6,706 bases of DNA from NCBI GenBank assembly GCA_016203375.1, contig JACQMX010000074.1, positions 1 through 6,706 on the forward strand. The letters are read 5' to 3'. Below, piece after piece: positions 1-6,188 of this stretch. Positions within the stretch are counted from its first letter, which is position 1. Each line of letters opens with the position of its first letter. The stretch is from Candidatus Woesearchaeota archaeon. GTDB lineage: Archaea; Nanobdellota; Nanobdellia; Woesearchaeales; UBA12501. The position numbers and the translations under genes are program-made. The notes beneath the pieces were generated by a model. It was given only the letters and a program-made list of their open reading frames with translations. It ran no database searches and was not told the DNA's origin.

Positions 1-24
1 GGCTCTGTCCCGAATCTCGCTTTC

Positions 25-52
25 GCTCGGCTGGCGCCGAGCTCGCATTTTT
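25..52 (+). terminator. Hairpin followed by T5, terminator-like
   Basis: A 7-bp stem (25-31 with 36-42, loop TGGC) is followed after five bases by TTTTT at 48-52. Read on the plus strand this looks like an intrinsic terminator for a gene to the left of the window. It sits inside the foldback element, so it may simply be part of that structure. Confidence 0.3.
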
Positions 53-109
53 ATGTTTCATGCAAAGAGGTGACATCCCCGTAGGGGGCGTCCCCCTGTC
101 ACCTATGTA

Positions 110-127
110 AGAGAAAGAAAAAGATGC
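110..127 (-). terminator. T-rich terminator of the ABC operon
   Basis: On the minus strand, 47-64 nt beyond the permease stop, the sequence is a pyrimidine run (CATCTTTTTCTTTCTCTT). Archaeal RNA polymerase terminates at such T-rich runs without needing a hairpin. It is the first strong T tract downstream of the exporter genes. Confidence 0.4.
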
Positions 128-173
128 TCGCAAAAGAAGGCGCCAGCTACATTCGGGACAGAGCCGCAGAAAA

Positions 174-2162
174 CTACCCCAGCTTCTCCAATTCGCGCTT
201 GAGCCTGCGCAGCTCAGACTCGATCTCCAGCTTGCGCTCTTCGCTGATTTCTTTTCTTGTCTCGCGTGCTGTCGTTGTCGCGTCTTTTGCAGGTATTTCA
301 TCCGCATCTGAAAGCAAGGATTTTTCAACCGGATCAAGGGTAACTTCTGGCGCTAGTTCCACATCTGGCACTGGCTGGGCCTTGAAGAAGAATCGACGCA
401 AGATGCTTCCTTCACGCTCTAAGAGGCCAAGCAACTCAAGGCGCATCTTGCCTGTTTTATTGGGTAACTTATGATAATAGACCAACGTGTGCAAGCGCAG
501 CCAGCGTTGGACAGAAAGGGTGACAATGAACAGTATAGCAGCGTACGTAAACAATGTAAACAGGCTTCCCACAAGAAGCGAAAGCCCGAAGTCGAAGAAT
601 AGCGCTTCCTTGAGCAAGTTTACCCCGAGCACGAACGGGTTCCAATTCGCAAGCACTTTTAAGATAGGATGCATGCTCTCCAGGGGGAGGATCGAACTCG
701 AAAAGAGGAGCATGATGCTTGATAAGGTGATGCCTGCAAGGATAGCTGTCTCTTCTGACTTATAGAGCGTGCCGAGAAGGATGCCGAGAAGCGCGAAGAG
801 CGAGGAGGTTATAAGGACAATGCCCAACGTGACGCTAATGCTTCCGAACAAGGCGACATCAAAGAAAAATGATGAGATAATCAGATAGATAAGAGCCTGT
901 ATCGCAACAACCACGACAGTAGTGAGGAATGTAGCCATAAGGAACACGCTATCAGGCGTTGGCGTGATCTGATTTCGGAAGTACGCGCGAGATTTTTTCT
1001 CGGACATGACTAACGTCGAACCAAGCAAGACGCTCGTGATCATGACCACCAAGACGAGCAAGGTGGGGAAAAGATAGTTAAAGTGCGTCTTTCTGGATGT
1101 GAGCGGCACAATGCGTGTTGTTAAGGGGGAGACAATGCGTTCGGCATTTTTAACTTCAAAACTTGCGACGGTGGTTTTGATGTTACTCATGCCAACTTGT
1201 ATCTGATTCAGGCGATCAATGGTTGTGGTAAGCCCTGTCTTTATTTCATCTAGTCTTGCTACGGCGATGTTTCTCGTTGCCATAGCATTGTCCAGTTTAC
1301 TTTGAGCAAATTGTATCTCCTGACTCAAGTTTGTCATGAGTGTATCAAGAGAATACACCACATTTTTCAATCGGATGTCGTAGCTGTCAAACGTTGCGTC
1401 AGACATGTCGAGCTTGTTTTGCAGGTTTGACTTGTTACCGCTAAGCCCCACCAGTCCAGTATCAATCGCATCAATAAGGAATTTTGCCTCAAGAATTGTA
1501 TTTGCAGTGATTTCCTTTAATTGCTGCAAGTCTTCTTGAATGCCTCCAAAGCGTATATTGGCTGTATTTATCTGCAAATCGATGCTGTTCAGGGACTTGA
1601 AGATCTCATCCGTCTTTTGTGCAATGGCGTCATTAGCGGCTACTACTTCCACAATGGTGGGAACGCGCTTGCTGACCTCAGCGTCAACAACGGAAAGGCG
1701 GGTCAGGAGGTCTTCCGCGAGCGCGGCGCCGATCTCCTGCGATTGCGCGGAAACTTGTGATGAAAGCACGTCCACTACATGATACACTAAATTGATCTCC
1801 GAATAGTCCACATGAAGTTGGATTTCAGCCATGGTATCATCGCTGATCTCGAACTGCGCAGGGAAGACAATGCAGACATTCGATTCGTCTGTTTTGACGC
1901 TATCGATACACGCGTCCCCTAATGGATACCGCGCAACGTCAAAACCAGCGCTCGTAAGTCGCGTGAGCATTCCCTCAGTAAGGTTGCTGTAATTTGATGC
2001 GTACACGCCAACAGTAATGCGATACGGATCTGAGGTGTTAAACGCCAACCCAAGGAGCAAGATAAGGAAGAGTGGTCCAAGAACAATAATGAGCGCAGAA
2101 GCTCGTGATCGCATGATGAGCTTCACGTTCTTCCGGATAATCTGTTCTGTTTTCCCGAGCAT
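174..2162 (-). CDS. ABC-2 type exporter permease with large ectodomain
   Basis: A 662-aa polytopic membrane protein, the predicted translocation subunit of an exporter powered by the ATPase encoded just upstream. Visible layout: one membrane helix at about 22-41; a hydrophilic extracytoplasmic region of about 320 residues (42-362) whose 175-335 part is rich in heptad-like Leu/Ile and Asp/Glu spacing, probably coiled coil; five further hydrophobic segments at roughly 364-387, 406-433, 439-465, 471-495 and 525-552; then a 110-residue polar C-terminal tail (553-662) ending in a Lys/Arg/Glu-rich helix. The order of one helix, an ectodomain, then a five-helix bundle is that of ABC-2/YhgE-Pip-like permeases. 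Only 3 nt separate the ATPase stop from this ATG. The substrate is unknown; lipid, peptide or drug export are all possible. Confidence 0.87.
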   Translation of the reverse strand: MLGKTEQIIRKNVKLIMRSRASALIIVLGPLFLILLLGLAFNTSDPYRITVGVYASNYSNLTEGMLTRLTSAGFDVARYPLGDACIDSVKTDESNVCIVFPAQFEISDDTMAEIQLHVDYSEINLVYHVVDVLSSQVSAQSQEIGAALAEDLLTRLSVVDAEVSKRVPTIVEVVAANDAIAQKTDEIFKSLNSIDLQINTANIRFGGIQEDLQQLKEITANTILEAKFLIDAIDTGLVGLSGNKSNLQNKLDMSDATFDSYDIRLKNVVYSLDTLMTNLSQEIQFAQSKLDNAMATRNIAVARLDEIKTGLTTTIDRLNQIQVGMSNIKTTVASFEVKNAERIVSPLTTRIVPLTSRKTHFNYLFPTLLVLVVMITSVLLGSTLVMSEKKSRAYFRNQITPTPDSVFLMATFLTTVVVVAIQALIYLIISSFFFDVALFGSISVTLGIVLITSSLFALLGILLGTLYKSEETAILAGITLSSIMLLFSSSILPLESMHPILKVLANWNPFVLGVNLLKEALFFDFGLSLLVGSLFTLFTYAAILFIVTLSVQRWLRLHTLVYYHKLPNKTGKMRLELLGLLEREGSILRRFFFKAQPVPDVELAPEVTLDPVEKSLLSDADEIPAKDATTTARETRKEISEERKLEIESELRRLKRELEKLG

Positions 2163-2165
2163 GAC

Positions 2166-3170
2166 TTATTTCTCCTTTGTATCTTTTGTAATATTCTCAA
2201 AGATCTCGTTCAATGATGGCTTGCTCATGTACAAGTCAATGACATCATCATTGAATTTCTCCGCGAGATGGATGATGTAATGTAAAGTCTCTTTGGCTTT
2301 GGCTGATTTCACTACAAGTTTATTGCCTTGCAAGCTGAAGCCGCTAACCTTCAGGTCCTTTTGGCGCTCAAGCACGGCCACATAGCGCGTGTAATCATGC
2401 TTCTCTGTCTGCAGATGCACTTCCTCTTGATTTGTATAGAGCTGCCGAAGGCCGTCAACAGCGCCTTTGTTCACAATATGGCGCGCATGAAGCACGCCAA
2501 TATTACCACAAAGCGCCTCAATTTCATCCAACAAGTTCGAGGCGATTATAATCGTCGTGCCATTTTCGTGAATGCGCCTGACTAAGCTCCAGATCTGCTT
2601 TCTTGCCGTAATATCAAGGTCTGTTGTCGGCTCATCAAGGACAAGAATTTTAGGATTATGGATTAAAGCGCAGGCGATATCCAAGCGTTTTTTCATGCCC
2701 GAGGAAAGATTCCCCGCTGCTACATCTTGGAACGAGGATAATCCAACAACATCAAGCACTGTGGCAATATTTTTTTTCAGAATAGGGAGAGAAAGATCAT
2801 ACAGCATGCCAAAGTAGAGCAGGTTTTCCCCCACGGTAAGCTGATCATAAAAAGAGGGATTTTGTGTGGCAAAACCAAATAACTGCCTGGAGGCGTCCCG
2901 ATCAGTAAAAATAGAAGCATATTCTTCCTTCGCACCAGGATCAAGAAGTGAGGATCGATAAAGGATATCTCCTTTTATTGGCTCGAGAAAACCGATAAGG
3001 AGCTCAAGTAATGTCGTTTTCCCAGAGCCGGAAACGCCAATAAGGCCAAAGATCTCTCCCTCAAGCACCTGTAGGTTAATACCATCAAGCACCTTATTTT
3101 GCTGATAGGCCATAGAAAGATTCTTGACTTGCAGCGCTGGTGGTTGCTGAGGGGACTGCTGACTATCCAT
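2166..3170 (-). CDS. ABC-2 exporter ATP-binding subunit (DrrA/CcmA-like)
   Basis: A 334-aa nucleotide-binding subunit expected to hydrolyse ATP on the inner membrane face and drive the adjacent permease. Motifs in order: Walker A GVSGSGKT (45-52); Q-loop around Gln103 in ATQNPSFYD; signature LSSGMKKRL (155-163), the methionine form usual in ABC-2 exporters; Walker B ILVLDEP (175-181) with catalytic Glu180; D-loop TTDLD (182-186). The H-loop reads IIIASNLLDE, so Asn212 stands where the family normally has the switch His. The C-terminal extension (about 240-334) ends with a PSLNEIFENIT segment, as in DrrA-type proteins. The ATG lies about 26 nt from the centre of a good TATA box, so the mRNA is probably leaderless. 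It is the first gene of a two-gene operon. Confidence 0.92.
   Translation of the reverse strand: MDSQQSPQQPPALQVKNLSMAYQQNKVLDGINLQVLEGEIFGLIGVSGSGKTTLLELLIGFLEPIKGDILYRSSLLDPGAKEEYASIFTDRDASRQLFGFATQNPSFYDQLTVGENLLYFGMLYDLSLPILKKNIATVLDVVGLSSFQDVAAGNLSSGMKKRLDIACALIHNPKILVLDEPTTDLDITARKQIWSLVRRIHENGTTIIIASNLLDEIEALCGNIGVLHARHIVNKGAVDGLRQLYTNQEEVHLQTEKHDYTRYVAVLERQKDLKVSGFSLQGNKLVVKSAKAKETLHYIIHLAEKFNDDVIDLYMSKPSLNEIFENITKDTKEK
2172..2177 (-). promoter_or_regulatory. Shine-Dalgarno site of the permease
   Basis: AAGGAG on the minus strand lies 9 nt before the permease ATG, inside the last codons of the ATPase. It supports the chosen start and translation from a shared mRNA. Confidence 0.65.
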
Positions 3171-3191
3171 GTCAAAAATTTATGAAATAAC

Positions 3192-3200
3192 CTATATAAA
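3192..3200 (-). promoter_or_regulatory. TATA box of the ABC operon
   Basis: TTTATATAG on the minus strand is centred about 26 nt before the ATPase ATG at 3170. This is the archaeal TATA-to-start distance and predicts a leaderless transcript. A purine-containing stretch (ATAAC) just upstream could act as the TFB recognition element. Confidence 0.6.
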
Positions 3201-3211
3201 GTTATATCAGT

Positions 3212-3221
3212 ACTTTAAAGT
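3212..3221. promoter_or_regulatory. Perfect palindrome upstream of the ABC TATA box
   Basis: ACTTTAAAGT is a perfect 10-bp palindrome 11 nt upstream of the TATA box. It is a plausible operator for a dimeric regulator, but short AT-rich palindromes also occur by chance. Confidence 0.3.
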
Positions 3222-3251
3222 GATGAGTTGTTGCATAAATAGGAATAGCAA

Positions 3252-3297
3252 ACAAGTAATTCTTGTGATTCTTAGCGGTAAAGGAATTCCAAACCGC
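3252..3297. repeat. Two small dyads in the kinase-ABC intergenic region
   Basis: ACAAG/CTTGT (3252-3256 and 3262-3266) forms a 5-bp stem with a 5-nt loop. GCGGT/ACCGC (3275-3279 and 3293-3297) encloses the palindrome GGAATTCC (3283-3290). On the minus strand they lie between the kinase stop and the ABC promoter, where they may help end the kinase transcript or bind a regulator. No gene is visible in 3171-3344. Confidence 0.35.
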
Positions 3298-3300
3298 ATT

Positions 3301-3391
3301 TTGTCTCTATCTTGTCTCCACTTAGCTGAGTCTTGTCTCAACCTTTACCGACGAGACCCAGTCTCAGACAGCGGGAAACCAGCTTGAGACA
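3301..3391. repeat. Cluster of GTCTC/GAGAC words
   Basis: TTGTCTC occurs at 3301-3307, 3312-3318 and 3333-3339. GTCTC recurs at 3361-3365, and GAGAC at 3353-3357 and 3386-3390. The three heptamers are 11 and 21 bp apart, close to whole helical turns. GAGAC-CCA-GTCTC (3353-3365) and TGTCTCAA/TTGAGACA (3334-3341 and 3384-3391) are inverted pairs. The cluster spans the kinase stop codon and the far upstream part of the ABC operon. Confidence 0.5.
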
Positions 3392-3938
3392 GTATAGCAG
3401 CAACTTCTGCATAAACTGCTTCAGGAGTGCGCGTTGTGGTGTCAAGTTGGTAATATTTGCACCGGGTACTGAAATAGCGTTCCGTTAATTCCCGAAGAGA
3501 ATCCCAATACCACAGCTGGCCAGTATGCTGTCCTCTGCCACGCGCTTCAAGGCGCTCCCAGATATGCTCGCTAGAGCAGACAAGATGTATGGCTACTGTA
3601 TCTTGTTCAAGTGGCATAGCGCTTGCTAACGTATCAAGAAGAAGCAAGGCTTCATCACGCTGCTCCATGGTGATCTTTCCTGCCTGGAATTGGGCATGAG
3701 TAAAAGGATATTGAAAGTGAAGGCAGCGCTCAAGAATAACATCCTTGTTATGGAAAGGACGTTCGCGATTGAAGTAATACCTGGTGAACCAAAGATTGGA
3801 TTGTAGCTTATTCCCTTCAATCTTTGGGGGAATAAGCTGCCAGCCTTCTTCAAGAAGAACGGGATAGCCATTTTGTTGTAGCATGTGCAATATTGTTGTC
3901 TTCCCTGAACAAGCATCTCCAACAATAATTACTTTCAT
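3345..3938 (-). CDS. P-loop kinase-like protein, deoxynucleoside-kinase-like
   Basis: A 197-aa soluble ATP-binding protein. Walker A is GDACSGKTT (7-15) right after the first beta strand (KVIIV). VILERCLHFQYPF (67-79) resembles the ERS-type region of deoxynucleoside kinases. HLVCSSEHIWERLEARGRGQ (118-137) resembles the strand plus Arg-rich LID in which that family and thymidylate kinases bind phosphates, and a Tyr-rich segment follows (143-165). These features suggest phosphorylation of a nucleoside or another small molecule, but the substrate cannot be read from the sequence. The length is about that of small nucleoside kinases. It is on the same strand as the ABC operon but separated from it by 174 bp, so probably a separate transcript. 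The last residues lie within the GTCTC-rich cluster. Confidence 0.7.
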   Translation of the reverse strand: MKVIIVGDACSGKTTILHMLQQNGYPVLLEEGWQLIPPKIEGNKLQSNLWFTRYYFNRERPFHNKDVILERCLHFQYPFTHAQFQAGKITMEQRDEALLLLDTLASAMPLEQDTVAIHLVCSSEHIWERLEARGRGQHTGQLWYWDSLRELTERYFSTRCKYYQLDTTTRTPEAVYAEVAAILSQAGFPLSETGSRR

Positions 3939-3960
3939 AAAGCGAGAAAGTTTAGGTTGC

Positions 3961-3966
3961 TTTAAT
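3961..3966 (-). promoter_or_regulatory. Weak TATA-like element of the kinase gene
   Basis: ATTAAA on the minus strand is centred about 26 nt before the kinase ATG. The position is right for a leaderless archaeal promoter but the match to the TATA consensus is poor. It shares the 97-bp divergent intergenic region with the hydrolase promoter. Confidence 0.35.
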
Positions 3967-4005
3967 GGTTTTCGATGAAAAGGCAGAGCTATGGAAAAGC
4001 AAATC

Positions 4006-4013
4006 TATTTAAT
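4006..4013 (+). promoter_or_regulatory. TATA box of the hydrolase gene
   Basis: TATTTAAT, preceded by an A-rich stretch (AAAGCAAATC), is centred about 26 nt before the ATG at 4036. This spacing predicts a leaderless mRNA beginning at that ATG, and so supports the upstream start of the interrupted hydrolase rather than the ATG at 4150. Confidence 0.5.
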
Positions 4014-4035
4014 GCAGTGCAACAACAGGGATGCC

Positions 4036-4611
4036 ATGGCAAAACGAGTCTTCATCATTCACGGCTGGGGCGGATATCCTGAAGAAGGATGGTTTCCATG
4101 GCTGAAAAAGGAGTAAAAGAAACAAGGTTTTGTTGTCAAGGTTCCTTCTATGCCAAAATCAGACGAGCCAAAGATCAAGCGATGGATTCCTTTTCTCGCA
4201 AAAACGGTTAAAAAAGTAGATAAAGACACCTACTTTGTCGGCCACAGTATTGGTTGCCAGACAATTCTTCGCTATATCCAACAGGCAAAGGGAAAAGTTG
4301 GCGGTGTAGTCTTTGTTGGTGGCTGGTTTACATTATCGCCAGCTGTTACAAACAGCAAGGAAGAGTATGCTATAGCAAAGCCGTGGTTGAAAACGCCAAT
4401 CGATTGTAAAAAGGTCAAGAAGACGACAAAGAGATTTGTTGCAGTTTTCTCAAATAATGACCCATATGTTCCGATGAAAAATGTGGCAATGTTCAAGAAG
4501 AGATTAGGCGCAAAGATTATTGTGGAGAAAAAGAAAGGACACTTCAGCGGCGAAGATGGAGTTAAGAAGCTTCCGGCAGTATTAAAAGGATTATTGAAGA
4601 TGATGCTATAA
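4036..4611 (+). pseudogene. RBBP9/YdeN-type serine hydrolase with in-frame stop
   Basis: Reading from the ATG at 4036 gives MAKRVFIIHGWGGYPEEGWF, the typical first strand and HGWGG oxyanion-hole turn of the RBBP9/YdeN alpha/beta-hydrolase family. Codon 27 (4114-4116) is TAA; the same frame then continues without interruption to a TAA at 4609-4611. If codon 27 were sense the protein would be 191 aa, a normal family length. The triad is complete in full-length numbering: Ser71 in GHSIGC, Asp142 in SNNDPYVP and His169 in KKGHFSG. Only one base separates TAA from several sense codons, such as TTA or AAA. Possible causes are a recent nonsense mutation, a sequencing error, or readthrough. The physiological substrate is not known for most members. 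Confidence 0.7.
4150..4611 (+). CDS. Uninterrupted distal part of the serine hydrolase
   Basis: This is the 153-aa open frame downstream of the premature stop, starting at codon 39 of the full gene. It keeps the nucleophile Ser33 (GHSIGC), Asp104 and His131, but lacks the first beta strand and the HGWGG loop. Without those the central sheet is incomplete and the oxyanion hole is lost, so the product is unlikely to be active. No good Shine-Dalgarno motif lies at proper spacing before this ATG (AAGG is about 9 nt away), and no TATA box is placed for it. Translation from here is possible but poorly supported. Confidence 0.45.
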   Translation: MPKSDEPKIKRWIPFLAKTVKKVDKDTYFVGHSIGCQTILRYIQQAKGKVGGVVFVGGWFTLSPAVTNSKEEYAIAKPWLKTPIDCKKVKKTTKRFVAVFSNNDPYVPMKNVAMFKKRLGAKIIVEKKKGHFSGEDGVKKLPAVLKGLLKMML

Positions 4612-4631
4612 ACGCATTAAAGAATTAGGGG

Positions 4632-4685
4632 GTTCGTCGGCCTTCAAATGTGTAGAGAGCCGACGAACGGAAGGATTATGTTTTT
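4632..4685 (+). terminator. 10-bp stem hairpin and T tract after the hydrolase
   Basis: GTTCGTCGGC (4632-4641) and GCCGACGAAC (4659-4668) pair perfectly across a 17-nt loop, 20 nt after the hydrolase stop. A T5 tract follows at 4681-4685. Most likely this ends the hydrolase transcript and insulates SRP54. The 12-nt gap between stem and T tract is longer than in bacterial intrinsic terminators, so the stem could instead protect the 3' end or belong to a small RNA. Confidence 0.5.
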
Positions 4686-4727
4686 CTCGTTCTGCAGATC
4701 ATGCTTTCAACTAATCTGATGGCAAAC

Positions 4728-4737
4728 TTTTATAAAT
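4728..4737 (+). promoter_or_regulatory. TATA box of the SRP54 gene
   Basis: TTTTATAAAT is a near-ideal archaeal TATA box centred about 26 nt before the SRP54 ATG, with GGCAAAC just upstream as a possible TFB site. The spacing predicts a leaderless or nearly leaderless mRNA, and no SD motif precedes the start. Confidence 0.75.
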
Positions 4738-4758
4738 CAATTCCCCTGAGAAGCTGCT

Positions 4759-6132
4759 ATGGTCCTCGAAAAGCTTGGCTCAAGCCTGAAGAACACGCTC
4801 GCGAAGATCACGAGTGCGATGTTTGTAGATGAAAAGCTCGTGAATGAGCTGGTTAAAGATATTCAGAAGGCTTTGCTCCAAGCGGATGTTAATGTTAAGC
4901 TTGTTTTTGATCTTTCTCAGCGTATCAAGGAACGTGCACTTAAGGAAGAAACGCCTGGCGCTGTCTCGAAAAAAGAATGGCTCATCAAGATTGTTTATGA
5001 GGAACTTGCTCGTTTCTTAGGAGAAGAAGAATATCAACTCGAACTTGGCAAGAAAAAATCAGTCAAGATCATGCTGGTTGGTCTTTTTGGTAACGGAAAA
5101 ACCACCACCGCAGGAAAGCTTGCCAAATATTTCCAGAAGCGTGGGCATAAGGTTGCCTTGATGTCAACGGATACATGGCGTCCGGCTGCTTTCACCCAGC
5201 TTGAGCAGCTGGGCAAACAGGTTACTGTTCCTGTTTTTGGTGATCCAAAGCAGAAAGACCCAGTTAAAATTTACAAGCAGTTCGAGAAAGAGCTTGGCAA
5301 ATATGATGTAGCCATTATCGATACAGCTGGAAGAGATGCGCTTTCTGATGAATTGATTGAGGAATTGAATAAGCTCAACAAGGCCATACAACCTGATCAG
5401 GCATTGTTGGTCATGGCAGCGGATGTTGGTCAAGCCGCGCAAAAGCAAGCGGATGTTTTCAACAAAACCTGTAAAGTTACTGGCGTTATTATCACAAAAC
5501 TTGAAGGTACGGCAAAAGGCGGCGGCGCGTTGGCCGCGTGCGCCATCACTGGCGCAAAAGTCGCATTTATCGGTGTAGGCGAGAAGATTGATGATCTTGA
5601 AAAATTCAGGCCAAAGAATTTTGTTGGCAGATTGCTTGGCATGGGCGATATCGAAGCCTTGCTCGAAAAAGCTAAGGAAGCTATCAGTGAAGAAGAAGCT
5701 CAGGATCTTGGAAAGAAATTGCTGAAAGGTGAATTCAATCTTATCGACCTGTATGACCAAATGGAAGCCATGAGTAAAATGGGGCCACTCAGTAAGGTTA
5801 TGGAAATGATTCCCGGAATGGGCCAGATCAAGATGCCAAAGGAATTGCTTCAAGTTCAAGAAACGAAACTTAAGAGATGGAAGTATTGCATGAACAGCAT
5901 GACCAAGGAAGAACTTGAGGACCCAGAAACCATTGATGCGTCACGCATTGACCGCATTGCTCGCGGTTCTGGATGCAGCCATGCGGATGTGCGCGATTTG
6001 ATGAAGCAGTACAAGCAAGGCAAGAAGATGATGAAGATGTTTAAAGGCGGCACTGGCAGCCCGAAAGACATGGAAAAGATGATGAAGAAGTTCGGCGGCA
6101 TGAAAGGCGGGATGCAGGGGTTAAAGTTCTGA
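4759..6132 (+). CDS. srp54: Signal recognition particle GTPase SRP54 (Ffh)
   Basis: A 457-aa cytosolic GTPase that binds signal sequences emerging from the ribosome and, with SRP RNA and the receptor FtsY, directs nascent proteins to the membrane. The N domain (about 1-95) ends before the G domain (about 100-300), which holds G1 GLFGNGKTTT (108-117), DTWRPAAFTQL (138-148), G3 DTAGR (188-192), G4 TKLEG (246-250) followed by TAKGGGA, and a closing GVGEKIDDLEKF (272-283). The M domain (about 320-457) has SRIDRIARGSG (395-405), the RNA-binding helix-turn-helix, and a Met/Lys/Gly-rich end. Length and domain order are normal. Unusual are Phe110, where SRP54 normally has Gln (GxQGxGKTT), and Glu249, where the G4 motif normally has Asp (TKxD). 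The gene has its own promoter. Confidence 0.97.
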   Translation: MVLEKLGSSLKNTLAKITSAMFVDEKLVNELVKDIQKALLQADVNVKLVFDLSQRIKERALKEETPGAVSKKEWLIKIVYEELARFLGEEEYQLELGKKKSVKIMLVGLFGNGKTTTAGKLAKYFQKRGHKVALMSTDTWRPAAFTQLEQLGKQVTVPVFGDPKQKDPVKIYKQFEKELGKYDVAIIDTAGRDALSDELIEELNKLNKAIQPDQALLVMAADVGQAAQKQADVFNKTCKVTGVIITKLEGTAKGGGALAACAITGAKVAFIGVGEKIDDLEKFRPKNFVGRLLGMGDIEALLEKAKEAISEEEAQDLGKKLLKGEFNLIDLYDQMEAMSKMGPLSKVMEMIPGMGQIKMPKELLQVQETKLKRWKYCMNSMTKEELEDPETIDASRIDRIARGSGCSHADVRDLMKQYKQGKKMMKMFKGGTGSPKDMEKMMKKFGGMKGGMQGLKF

Positions 6133-6137
6133 AGTAA

Positions 6138-6172
6138 TTTGATTTCTTCTTAATAACCATTCTTATTATTTT
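6138..6172 (+). terminator. T-rich terminator after SRP54
   Basis: Starting 6 nt after the SRP54 stop, the plus strand is rich in T (TTTCTTCTT, then TTCTTATTATTTT) with no stable stem. This fits the T-tract mode of archaeal termination. Confidence 0.5.
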
Positions 6173-6188
6173 CCATATTACAATGCAT

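Larger units (their letters stand above)
1..165. repeat. Foldback (MITE-like) element with 15-bp terminal inverted repeats
   Basis: GGCTCTGTCCCGAAT at 1-15 is the exact reverse complement of 151-165. Further in, GCTGGCGCC (30-38) matches GGCGCCAGC (139-147), and AGGTGACA (68-75) matches TGTCACCT (97-104), so the whole segment folds back around position 85. The core (76-96) has C and G runs that can pair in two alternative ways (77-80 with 84-87, or 84-88 with 92-96). The left arm has its own hairpin, GCTCGGC/GCCGAGC at 25-42 with a TGGC loop. No protein is evident inside. The nested pattern fits a non-autonomous foldback or MITE-like repeat, or a large structured terminator region. The left edge is the window edge, so the element may extend further and target-site duplications cannot be judged. 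Confidence 0.6.

Noticed and set aside
1..165. Integron attC site
   Set aside because: The foldback has no RYYYAAC/GTTRRRY core sites and no integron integrase gene is visible.
124..474. Plus-strand open frame of 116 codons
   Set aside because: It is a Ser/Arg-rich mirror of the charged permease tail and starts within the foldback element. This is typical of an antisense shadow.
3207..3300. 30-codon minus-strand frame in the kinase-ABC intergenic region
   Set aside because: It starts at an ATG with no SD or TATA support and runs through the palindromes and upstream promoter sequence of the ABC operon.
3301..3391. CRISPR array
   Set aside because: The repeated unit is only 5-7 bp, the spacing is irregular, and there are no spacer-sized intervals or cas genes.
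4114..4116. Pyrrolysine or selenocysteine recoding of the hydrolase stop
   Set aside because: The codon is TAA, not TAG or TGA, and the position is not catalytic; a mutation or sequence error is simpler.
5164..5859. Long minus-strand open frame of 231 codons
   Set aside because: It lies wholly antisense to SRP54, whose reading frame is certain. It is Cys/His/Phe-rich, has no recognisable family, and has no promoter or ribosome site of its own.
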